Of a DNA stretch of 6,500 nt, positions 1-6,350 are shown one piece after another. The notes below the pieces were generated by a model, which made no database searches, was not told the DNA's origin, and saw nothing but the letters and a program-made list of their open reading frames with translations. The stretch covers positions 1 to 6,500 of the forward strand of contig JAJYSL010000243.1 in the NCBI GenBank assembly GCA_021793595.1, in the 5' to 3' direction. How positions within the stretch are numbered: position 1 is the stretch's first letter; each line of letters begins with the position of its first letter. This DNA comes from Acidobacteriota bacterium (GTDB taxonomy: Bacteria > Acidobacteriota > Terriglobia > Terriglobales > Acidobacteriaceae). The position numbers and the translations under genes were made by a program.

Positions 1-101
1 GCCATCGACCAGATGGCGCGGCAGAATCCCGCACCGCCCCGATCCGCTCCTTTGATCGCAGCCACCTCTCCCTCGGCTCATTCGATCCGCTCCTCGCAGA
101 T
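1..101. other. Left edge, possible gene tail, unassigned
   Basis: On the plus strand, one frame is open from the window edge to a TAG at 103-105 (a 34-codon, Ala/Pro/Ser-rich tail). Another is open from base 3 to a TAG at 126-128 (41 codons). Either could be the C-terminus of a gene entering from the left and converging on the minus-strand glycosyltransferase, but neither has a recognisable motif and chance open frames of this length are common. On the minus strand, two frames other than that of the 102-1046 gene are also open here, but they encode hydrophilic, non-membrane sequence. A 12-bp direct repeat (CGATCCGCTCCT) lies at 40-51 and 83-94. No function is assigned. Confidence 0.25.
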
Positions 102-1046
102 TTAGACACTTGCACCACGGACTGCTAGGGCACTGACAGTCCGCATCCTGGCCATAGGGGTCAGCCTGTGAAAAACGGGGAGCCACATGACCGCTACGGG
201 AAAAATGACTAGGAGGAGACATAGGAAGGTTTTGAAAAGCTCGGCTCCCAGATGGGCAAGCATCTTGGGGTGTATGGGTCCGATGGCCACAAGCTCAGGT
301 ACGGAGTATGGTTGTTTGTTAAACCAATGCAGGCAAACCAGTACGCCAGCTAGTGTGACTATCCACAGTGCAATCCCGACGAGCTTCATGCCTCGGCGCC
401 GGCGTAGCAGCCATGCAGTAGAAGGCACCATCACCAAGGCTCCGAGCCACGCGATTTGGCGCACGGTTCCACCAGCAATATTGACGAGCGTTGCCGCGCA
501 TAGCCACAGAAGGGCGGCCCTGTCGGTGGAGGCCGCGACCGCACGCTGGCACATATAGATGCAGAAGAGGATGACGAGCAATCCCGGTATGTCGGTCATG
601 AATGTCGAAGCCATTGGCAAAAAAAGTGGCGACAGCGCCATTGTCAGAGCACCCAGGACTGCATTTCGCCGATTGACGCCAAAGCGATGTAAGATCTGGT
701 GAAACAGATACACGGATGCCATGGCGATCGGCAGCATCGACAACCGGACAGCAGTGAAGGAAAATCCGAATACCTTGATGAACAGCGCACCCCAAGGCAT
801 CAGCCATCCCAACATTGGATTGTCCCACCCGTTGTAGACGAAATGTCCAGTGCGTGCAAAATCTAATGCCACTTTGGTGTACGAGAAGTCGTCGCCGAAC
901 GGCATATTGGCGACTGGGTATACCAGCAGCACAGCCAGTGCGACAACCAAAGCGCACAGCAGCCCATTTCGAGTTGAGTGGAGTTCGCTCTCTCTCGGCG
1001 CGTGCGCCTTGTGCGAGTTGTGGGTATTGGCCGTTGCCTCATGCAT
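102..1046 (-). CDS. GT39-like membrane glycosyltransferase, probably C-terminally truncated
   Basis: This encodes a 314-residue polytopic inner-membrane protein resembling the N-terminal part of GT-C (PMT/ArnT-like, GT39-type) glycosyltransferases, which move a sugar from a polyprenyl-phosphate carrier onto an acceptor on the outer side of the membrane. After a hydrophilic His/Asn-rich start comes a membrane segment (about 27-46), then GDDFSY with an acidic pair Asp52-Asp53 in the first outer loop, where this superfamily keeps its catalytic acidic residue. About eight further hydrophobic segments follow, to residue 290. Conserved-looking stretches include FVYNGWDNPMLGW (69-81) and GGTVRQIAWLG (192-202). 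The frame stays open upstream to 1214, but the ATG at 1044-1046 is chosen because AGAGGG sits 10 nt before it (1057-1062) and the upstream extension is not membrane-like. Full-length relatives are, as I recall them, usually 500 residues or more, so the stop soon after the ninth membrane segment suggests truncation or decay. Donor and acceptor cannot be told. Confidence 0.72.
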   Translation of the reverse strand: MHEATANTHNSHKAHAPRESELHSTRNGLLCALVVALAVLLVYPVANMPFGDDFSYTKVALDFARTGHFVYNGWDNPMLGWLMPWGALFIKVFGFSFTAVRLSMLPIAMASVYLFHQILHRFGVNRRNAVLGALTMALSPLFLPMASTFMTDIPGLLVILFCIYMCQRAVAASTDRAALLWLCAATLVNIAGGTVRQIAWLGALVMVPSTAWLLRRRRGMKLVGIALWIVTLAGVLVCLHWFNKQPYSVPELVAIGPIHPKMLAHLGAELFKTFLCLLLVIFPVAVMWLPVFHRLTPMARMRTVSALAVRGASV

Positions 1047-1161
1047 GCAGTTCTCGCCCTCTGAAATGATTGCCGGAAAATAGTCTTGCTGTCTTGATGA
1101 TCGATAATAGACGCCGCGACGGAGGATTCCACCGGTCTCTAGTAAACTCAGCAACAGCCGC
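1047..1161. promoter_or_regulatory. Divergent intergenic spacer
   Basis: These 115 bp separate the start codons of two outward-facing membrane-protein genes and should carry both promoters. On the plus strand, GATAAT (1103-1108) matches the sigma-70 -10 consensus at 5 of 6 positions, but no good -35 hexamer lies 16-18 bp before it. GGAGG (1121-1125) is 36 nt before the plus-strand ATG, too far away to be its ribosome binding site. On the minus strand no convincing -10/-35 pair was found. Divergent placement allows shared regulation; that is inference only. Confidence 0.35.
1057..1062 (-). promoter_or_regulatory. Ribosome binding site for 102-1046 gene
   Basis: Read on the minus strand, AGAGGG lies 10 nt upstream of the ATG at 1044-1046. 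It decides the start of the minus-strand membrane protein, because the frame itself stays open about 56 codons further upstream and into the neighbouring gene. Confidence 0.5.
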
Positions 1162-2322
1162 ATGCGCAAGCCTCGATTTGAAATCCACAAACCGCAAATG
1201 TTGGCTGCTGCCATGTTGTGCGTGTTTGCGATTCAGTGTTTGTGGGTGGTACATCACCAGACGCTGACGCGCGAGGACTATGCGTATGCGCGTTGCGGTC
1301 GCGAGCTTTGGGAACGCCCTTCTCCGTTGGCCGGATATCTGACTTCCTGCGGCAACATCGGCGATGGCACGTTTGCTTATCGTGTCGCCGGATTCCCGCT
1401 TACAGTGGAGCGCATTTTTCTGGGGCAATCCAGCAGCATGTCGCCGTGGGAGATGCGACACTTGGCCGGCGACGTTCTGCTGCTGCTGCGACTGCCGTTT
1501 ATTCTTTTTGGCGTCTGGCTAGGGGGAGGCATCTGGTGGGTTTCGCGCCGGCTTTACGGAAATGCGGGCGGCTTTTTTGCTCTGGCCCTCTATTGCTTTT
1601 CGCCGGAGATGATTCGTGTCTGCGTCCGCCCGAATAATGAGATTCTCGCGGCCTGGGGACTCTACGGGATTCTCTACACGGCGGTAGGGTTGGCGCACGC
1701 CATGCAGGGCCCGCGCAGGAAGTGGCGTCCGCGGATGGTCTTGCTCACGGTGGCCTTGGGGCTGACAGCTACGGCGCATGTGGCGGCGGCCCTTCTTGGA
1801 TTGCTACTGGCCCTGGGCTTCATGCTGTATCTGGCTGAAAATAAAAAGCCTCTTGTGCTGCCTGTGTTGGCGATCGCAGTTCTAGGCGGGTTTTTGATCC
1901 TGGCCGCATCCTACGCCTTCCGCCTGGATGGCCTCAGCTATGTGTTTGAAAGCGCAGATGCGCGTTTGTGGTTTTCCTGGGCGGGCAGTCTGCACATGAT
2001 GGAGAGCGTTTCGAACGCCGGCCTCACGATTGCGACTCTGTCCGCGGCGGTTTTGTATATTTTCCATCGCCGGTCGCGGTATTTTGGGAATACGACTCCA
2101 TTGATCGTGGCTCTGATTCTGCTTTCGCTGGAAACCACGGGCGTACGCAGTGAGCCTTGGATTTGGGCCCTCCCATTCGTTTTGACCTTCACTGGAGGGG
2201 TGTTCGCCGACATGCTGGAGTCCCGTCGCAAGAGGATGTTTCTATGGTTGACGGGGGCTTTGGCGGTCACCCAGGTTGTGCTTACGCTGGCCAGTTTGCC
2301 GCTGCTTATTTCTCATGGATAA
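1162..2322 (+). CDS. Polytopic membrane protein, GT-C glycosyltransferase-like
   Basis: This is a 386-residue integral membrane protein with about ten hydrophobic segments (roughly 13-31, 103-126, 133-150, 160-180, 190-224 as two, 230-250, 286-301, 312-326, 334-350, 359-382). After the first segment comes an outer loop with an acidic pair, Glu38-Asp39 (TREDYAYARCGREL), then a long soluble stretch of about 70 residues with three cysteines (45, 63 and, in a later segment, 145). FSPEMIRVCVRPNNE (146-160) recalls the second-loop region of GT-C glycosyltransferases. These traits suggest a relative of the PMT/ArnT superfamily, but I recognise no diagnostic motif, so function and substrate are open. 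The start at 1162 has no clear Shine-Dalgarno; an in-frame ATG at 1198 (Met13) is an alternative that leaves the first membrane segment intact. It points away from the other GT-C-like gene and towards gyrA, with 176 bp before that gene's ATG. Confidence 0.75.
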   Translation: MRKPRFEIHKPQMLAAAMLCVFAIQCLWVVHHQTLTREDYAYARCGRELWERPSPLAGYLTSCGNIGDGTFAYRVAGFPLTVERIFLGQSSSMSPWEMRHLAGDVLLLLRLPFILFGVWLGGGIWWVSRRLYGNAGGFFALALYCFSPEMIRVCVRPNNEILAAWGLYGILYTAVGLAHAMQGPRRKWRPRMVLLTVALGLTATAHVAAALLGLLLALGFMLYLAENKKPLVLPVLAIAVLGGFLILAASYAFRLDGLSYVFESADARLWFSWAGSLHMMESVSNAGLTIATLSAAVLYIFHRRSRYFGNTTPLIVALILLSLETTGVRSEPWIWALPFVLTFTGGVFADMLESRRKRMFLWLTGALAVTQVVLTLASLPLLISHG

Positions 2323-2498
2323 ACCCTTTTGAATCAGAAGTTAAGACTTCACCGACTTCGCTTCTCCCGGCCTGCTCAAACCCCTAAAAACACTGTATTC
2401 TAGAAAGAGACCTTCCGTTCCATCCGGCGCGCAGAACCCAATCGGCGGCCGAATAGGCTTTAGGCTCACCCTCTACTAGAACGGTTCGCGACAAAAAA
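2323..2498 (+). promoter_or_regulatory. gyrA upstream region
   Basis: This 176-bp spacer precedes gyrA. TATTCT at 2396-2401 matches the -10 consensus at 4 of 6 positions. TGCTCA, 17 bp earlier, is only a 3 of 6 match to a -35, so the promoter call is weak. It would give a leader of about 90 nt. That leader contains a tandem heptamer, TAGGCTT then TAGGCTC (2454-2467), and a 9-bp palindrome, GAACGGTTC (2479-2487). A TTCTAGAA palindrome (2398-2405) overlaps the putative -10. Directly before the ATG is a run of A residues and no Shine-Dalgarno. No strong terminator for the upstream gene is visible. Confidence 0.3.
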
Positions 2499-5141
2499 AT
2501 GGCAGACGAGCAAAACCCCCAACTTCCTCTTGGCGACAATGGCAGCGACGGTACAGGCAGCAGTGGAACCCCTCCGGGCGGTCCAACAGGTCCGGGCGCG
2601 GCGAACATGATTTTCATCAACATTGAAGACGAGATGCGTCGTTCGTATCTCGACTATTCCATGTCGGTGATCATTGGGCGGGCGTTACCGGATGTGCGCG
2701 ATGGACTGAAACCTGTCCACCGCCGCGTGCTGTACACGATGCAGGAGATGGGCCTGCAGTACAACAAGAAATACACCAAGTGCGCCAAGGTCGTCGGGCA
2801 GGCCATGGGACTTTACCATCCCCATGGAGATGCTTCCATTTATGACACCATGGTGCGGCTGGCGCAGCCTTTCACCATGCGCTACACCATGGTCGACGGG
2901 CAGGGAAATTTCGGTTCTGTCGACGGCGATCCGCCTGCCGCGATGCGGTACACGGAAGCTCGCTTGACTCGCATTGCCGGGGAAATGCTGGCCGACATCG
3001 ATCAGGAGACGGTTGACTTTACACCGAATTACGACGAAAGCACGTTCGAGCCGACGGTGTTGCCGACCCGGATCCCAACGCTGATCGTGAATGGATCCAG
3101 TGGCATTGCGGTTGGCATGGCGACCAACATTCCTCCGCATAACTTGACGGAGATTGTGAACGCCGCCATTGAAATGGTGAACAATCCGCACGCCGGGCTG
3201 GCAGAAGTGATGCAGCACGTGCAGGGTCCGGATTTCCCGACCGGCGGATTTATTTATGGCCGCAGCGGAATCCTGGAGGCCTACCGGACGGGACGTGGGC
3301 GCTTCCTGATGCGGGCGCGCGTGGCCATCGAAAACATCACGCAAGGACGTCAGGCCATCATTGTTACGGAAATTCCGTATCAGGTAAACAAGTCGAAGCT
3401 GATTGAGCGCATCGCGAGCCTGGTAAATGAAAAGGTGATCGACGACATCAGCGACGTGCGCGATGAGAGCGATCGCGACGGCATGCGCATTGTGATTGAA
3501 CTGAAGCGGACGGCGGAAGCGCAGATTGTCTTGAACCAGCTATACAAGAACACGCAGATGCAGGACAGCTTCTCGATGATCTTTCTGGCGGTTGTGAATG
3601 GCCAGCCGAGAGAGATGGGCCTGCCACAGGCGATTCGGCATTTCCTCGACCATCGCGTCGATGTCGTGCGTCGTCGCACTGCATTCCTGCTGAGAAAGGC
3701 GCGGGAGCGCGAGCACATCCTGGAAGGTTACAAGATCGCGCTGGACAACCTGGATGCCTTCATCAGAATTATTCGTGGATCTTCTTCACGCGCGGATGCA
3801 CGAGAAAACCTGCATCGCTTCTCGCTCGGCAAAGAGATTGTCATCAAGCTGGACAAGGATACAACCAACCTGACGGCTGAAGCCGGCATGACGTATCGCC
3901 AGATCGATGCCGTCCTGGAATTGCAGCTGTATCGGTTGACGCAACTTTCCATCGATGAATTGTTGAAAGAACTTGGTGAGGTTCGCGACCGGATTGCGGA
4001 GTACGAATCGATCCTGGCCAGCGAGAAAAAGCTGCGCAGTGTCATCGTCAAGGAACTGGAAGCGGTCAAAAAGGAATACGGCGATGCGCGTCGCACGCAA
4101 ATTCTGGATGAGACAGCAGAGTTGCAGATGGAGGACCTGATTGCCGACGAGCAGGTGGCCATCACGGTTTCGCATTCCGGTTATCTAAAGCGCACCGCAA
4201 TCTCGACCTATCGCCAGCAACGTCGCGGGGGCACCGGGCGATTCGGCATGCGCACGCGGGAAGAGGATTTCGTCGAGCAGTTGATCATCGATTCCACGCA
4301 TGCGTATTTGCTGTGCTTTACCAACACCGGACGCGTTTACTGGCTGAAGGTATATGAGATTCCCGATGTCGGCGCGGCGGGGAAAGGCAAGGCGATGGCC
4401 AGCCTGTTGAGCCTGCAACCCGGCGAAAATGTCTGTGCCATTCTACCGGTGCGCAACCTGGAGGAGGAAGGGAAGTTTATCTTCTTCGGTACCCGCAACG
4501 GAAAGGTCAAGAAAACTCCGCTGAAAGATTTTTCGAACGTGATGTCCAAGGGAATCATTGCCATTGGCATCGACAAGGAAGATGAACTGGTTGCGTCGCG
4601 CATCACAGATGGCCACCAGATTGTCTTTCTCGCTACGCATGACGGCATGGCCATTCGATTCGACGAAAACGACGTTCGCTCCATGGGCCGACCCGCCTCT
4701 GGTGTGCGCGGCATCGATCTGGCGAAGGACGATTATGTTGTCGGCGTTGCGGTCACTCCCAAGGAGCGCAAGAAAAGCGATGGTGGTGCGGACTGTGCCT
4801 GCCTGATTCTTTCGGTGACCGATAACGGCTACGGCAAACGAACCGACGTCGATGAATATCGTCTGCAGGCACGCGGTGGCAAAGGTGTCATCAACCTGAA
4901 GACGATGAAGAAAAATGGCAAGGTGTGTTCTATCAATCTGGTCGATGATTCGAGTGAGCTGATGGTGATCAGTCAGTTCGGCAAGATCATCCGCATCGAC
5001 ACCAAAACCGTGCGCGCGGCGGGTCGGTCCACGCAAGGAGTTCGTCTGTTGAACCTGGAAGAACCGGACAAGGTGGCCGCCGCAGTCGTCATTCCGCCGG
5101 AAGAGAAAGAAAACGGAGACGAACTGACGCTCATCCAGTAG
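2499..5141 (+). CDS. gyrA: DNA gyrase subunit A
   Basis: GyrA is the DNA-cleaving subunit of the A2B2 gyrase, which uses ATP (via GyrB) to add negative supercoils. The 880 residues match the family's usual length (E. coli 875). Residues 1-36 are a Gly/Pro/Ser-rich, probably disordered tail. The core begins at MIFINIEDEM (37-46) and continues with LDYSMSVIIGRALPDVRDGL and HPHGDASIYDT (107-117). Arg150 and the catalytic Tyr151 (AAMRYTEARL) form the phosphotyrosine link to DNA. The tower region, with GIAVGMATNIPPHNL (about 202-216), and a coiled coil (about 485-535) leading to the C-gate follow. The C-terminal beta-pinwheel (about 545-870) carries the DNA-wrapping GyrA box as QRRGGTG (574-580) and a second box-like QARGGKG (790-796), which argues for GyrA rather than ParC. 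The protein ends in a short acidic tail. The ATG at 2499 gives the longest frame but lacks a Shine-Dalgarno; Met37 at 2607 is the alternative start. Ala112 replaces E. coli Ser83 in the quinolone region; Asp116 matches Asp87. Confidence 0.98.
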   Translation: MADEQNPQLPLGDNGSDGTGSSGTPPGGPTGPGAANMIFINIEDEMRRSYLDYSMSVIIGRALPDVRDGLKPVHRRVLYTMQEMGLQYNKKYTKCAKVVGQAMGLYHPHGDASIYDTMVRLAQPFTMRYTMVDGQGNFGSVDGDPPAAMRYTEARLTRIAGEMLADIDQETVDFTPNYDESTFEPTVLPTRIPTLIVNGSSGIAVGMATNIPPHNLTEIVNAAIEMVNNPHAGLAEVMQHVQGPDFPTGGFIYGRSGILEAYRTGRGRFLMRARVAIENITQGRQAIIVTEIPYQVNKSKLIERIASLVNEKVIDDISDVRDESDRDGMRIVIELKRTAEAQIVLNQLYKNTQMQDSFSMIFLAVVNGQPREMGLPQAIRHFLDHRVDVVRRRTAFLLRKAREREHILEGYKIALDNLDAFIRIIRGSSSRADARENLHRFSLGKEIVIKLDKDTTNLTAEAGMTYRQIDAVLELQLYRLTQLSIDELLKELGEVRDRIAEYESILASEKKLRSVIVKELEAVKKEYGDARRTQILDETAELQMEDLIADEQVAITVSHSGYLKRTAISTYRQQRRGGTGRFGMRTREEDFVEQLIIDSTHAYLLCFTNTGRVYWLKVYEIPDVGAAGKGKAMASLLSLQPGENVCAILPVRNLEEEGKFIFFGTRNGKVKKTPLKDFSNVMSKGIIAIGIDKEDELVASRITDGHQIVFLATHDGMAIRFDENDVRSMGRPASGVRGIDLAKDDYVVGVAVTPKERKKSDGGADCACLILSVTDNGYGKRTDVDEYRLQARGGKGVINLKTMKKNGKVCSINLVDDSSELMVISQFGKIIRIDTKTVRAAGRSTQGVRLLNLEEPDKVAAAVVIPPEEKENGDELTLIQ

Positions 5142-5176
5142 GGCAATTCACGAGCTTCACGCCGCATGAACCAATC

Positions 5177-5220
5177 GGGCCTGTTGCAGCATCTACTGCG
5201 GAAGGGCCTGCTCAATTTTT
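5177..5220 (+). terminator. Possible intrinsic terminator after gyrA
   Basis: 36 nt past the gyrA stop, an imperfect hairpin can form: arms 5177-5189 and 5196-5208 around a 6-nt loop (CATCTA), with a GCAG/CTGC core, two G-T pairs, then a GA mismatch, three pairs, a GG mismatch and two more GC pairs. Five T residues follow at 5216-5220. The T-run starts 7 nt after the stem rather than directly at it, and the stem is interrupted, so the terminator could be weak or the structure incidental. Confidence 0.35.
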
Positions 5221-5273
5221 CTACCAAACGAGCAGCGCGGCAAAAAGAACAGCAATCTTCACAAAATTCATTT

Positions 5274-5279
5274 AGGGAG
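5274..5279 (+). promoter_or_regulatory. Ribosome binding site for CDGSH gene
   Basis: AGGGAG lies 10 nt before the ATG at 5290 and is the clearest Shine-Dalgarno sequence on the plus strand of this window. It fixes the start of the small iron-sulfur protein. Confidence 0.6.
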
Positions 5280-5289
5280 AAAGATATCA

Positions 5290-5517
5290 ATGGCGATTAA
5301 GACGGTTGCACTCAAGAATGGCCCATTCATGGTGACAGGGGATTTGTCGGAACTGGAACTGACCGATGCTGAGGGAAATCGCTACGACCTGACAGGTAAA
5401 GAGAAAGTTGCGCTCTGTCGCTGCGGCGCTTCGGTCAACAAGCCTTTCTGTGATGGCCACCATTCAAAGATTGGCTTTCAGGCAGCGGAAGCCGCTGTGA
5501 AAGCGGAACAAAAGTAG
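5290..5517 (+). CDS. CDGSH-type 2Fe-2S iron-sulfur protein
   Basis: This is a 75-residue soluble protein of the CDGSH (zf-CDGSH) family, which binds a 2Fe-2S cluster through three cysteines and one histidine. The signature C-x-C-x2-S/T-x3-P-x-C-D-G-S/A/T-H is met by Cys43, Cys45, Ser48, Pro52, Cys54, Asp55, Gly56 and the ligand His58. Residue 57, normally Ser, Ala or Thr, is His, so the motif reads CDGHH. There is a single motif, and no membrane anchor or signal peptide, unlike mitochondrial mitoNEET. The N-terminal half (GPFMVTGDLSELELTDAEGN) has the strand-rich look of bacterial members, which often begin with a short region in which the encoded product is described as binding iron and sulfur through this fold. 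The C-terminus is a charged Ala/Lys/Glu tail. The physiological role of such bacterial proteins is poorly known; electron transfer or cluster transfer is suggested for the family. It lies 148 bp after gyrA and 28 bp before the methyltransferase gene, with which it may be co-transcribed. Confidence 0.9.
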   Translation: MAIKTVALKNGPFMVTGDLSELELTDAEGNRYDLTGKEKVALCRCGASVNKPFCDGHHSKIGFQAAEAAVKAEQK

Positions 5518-5545
5518 CACTTCTCGAGCGGATGTTGGAATTGCA

Positions 5546-6118
5546 ATGTTGAATGAAATCCATCGCGCGGAGATTCAGCGCCTGTGGGCTCGCAAGGTGC
5601 AGCAGGATACTACCAACGTTCCCTTCGCGGAACGCCATCGCAATCTTGCCCCAGCGAGCGCTGAATTTCTCTCTGCTCTCGTCTCCGCTGTCGGTGCCAA
5701 AAAGATCGTCGAGATTGGCGGATCGAGCGGCATTTCGACCATCGCGCTGGCCGTCGCCGCGCAACAAACGCAGGGTAAGGTGATCTCTCTCGAGATTGAA
5801 CCCCGGCGTCAGGCCGAGTCAAAAGAAACGATTGCCAAGCTGGGTCTCAGTCATTTTGTCGATTTTCGTCTTGGTGACGCTGCGCAGACACTGCCGCAGT
5901 TGAATGATGTTGAATTTGTCCTGATCGATTGCGAGAAACAGGATTACATTCGCTTCTTCGATATGCTACGCCTTCGTTCAGGGGCCATGGTTGTTGCGGA
6001 TAACATCCTGTCGCACCATCTCACGGATTATGTCGCGCATGTGCGCTCACAGCCTGGTGCAGCCTCTATCACTCTGCCAATCGGCCAGGGTTTGGAGTTG
6101 ACGCGAGTTGCAGAATGA
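5546..6118 (+). CDS. SAM-dependent O-methyltransferase-like protein
   Basis: This 190-residue soluble class I (Rossmann-fold) methyltransferase is most like the small catechol/caffeoyl-CoA O-methyltransferase group. After an N-terminal helical region, the SAM-binding motif I is VEIGGSSGIST (55-65). The acidic end of strand 2 is SLEIEP (81-86), and LGDA (109-112) fits the adenine-contacting region. FVLIDCEKQDY (124-134) supplies Asp128, and VVADNIL (149-155) supplies Asp152-Asn153. Asp128, Asp152 and Asn153 sit where COMT-type enzymes place their divalent-metal ligands, so a metal-dependent O-methyl transfer is plausible; the acceptor is unknown. Family members are usually about 200-220 residues, so this is slightly short but complete. 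The ATG at 5546 lies 28 bp after the CDGSH gene's stop, without an independent promoter visible, suggesting an operon. The Shine-Dalgarno is weak: only a GGA about 6 nt upstream. Fold assignment is secure; the specific reaction is not. Confidence 0.85.
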   Translation: MLNEIHRAEIQRLWARKVQQDTTNVPFAERHRNLAPASAEFLSALVSAVGAKKIVEIGGSSGISTIALAVAAQQTQGKVISLEIEPRRQAESKETIAKLGLSHFVDFRLGDAAQTLPQLNDVEFVLIDCEKQDYIRFFDMLRLRSGAMVVADNILSHHLTDYVAHVRSQPGAASITLPIGQGLELTRVAE

Positions 6119-6350
6119 CCCGTCAGCCAATTTGGCGATGTAAGAGTTATTCTGCCCGAGACAGATTCATGCTATCCTCGGAATCACATTTCTCTGTTCG
6201 CGCAGGCGTTGTTGCCATGCCAAAGTATTTGCGAATCGGAGAAACCGTAACCTGATGCAACTTCAATGACTGATTCGAGTGGCCGAAGTCGTACCCCTGG
6301 TTCCCGCATCCATCTTCTCCGCATTCAGCGCATGAGGTTCGCGCCTTCCC
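6119..6350 (+). other. Intergenic spacer before the last gene
   Basis: This 232-bp spacer has no convincing gene. An 11-bp palindrome, GCCAATTTGGC (6126-6136), lies just after the methyltransferase stop; its single-base centre makes it a poor hairpin but a possible protein-binding dyad. TATCCT (about 6173-6178) is a 4 of 6 match to a -10 hexamer without a good -35. A minus-strand open frame covers most of the spacer but extends into the coding start of the next gene and looks like a shadow. No terminator was seen. Confidence 0.3.

Noticed and set aside
187..558. Plus-strand 123-codon open frame
   Set aside because: It lies antisense within the glycosyltransferase gene, whose translation is clearly membrane-protein-like; the plus-strand product has no recognisable features.
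2337..2350. Small perfect hairpin GAAGT-TAAG-ACTTC after the 1162-2322 gene, considered as a terminator
   Set aside because: The stem is only 5 bp and AT-rich, and no T-run follows.
4443..5036. Minus-strand 197-codon open frame inside gyrA
   Set aside because: gyrA is unambiguous across this span. Long antisense frames are common opposite codon-biased genes.
5177..5210. GGGCCTG direct repeat (5177-5183 and 5204-5210)
   Set aside because: Its copies fall within the arms of the putative hairpin after gyrA and are explained by that imperfect symmetry, so it is not treated as a separate repeat element.
5532..5552. Six-codon open frame overlapping the methyltransferase start, considered as a coupling leader peptide
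   Set aside because: It is very short and has no strong ribosome binding site; the overlap is easily chance.
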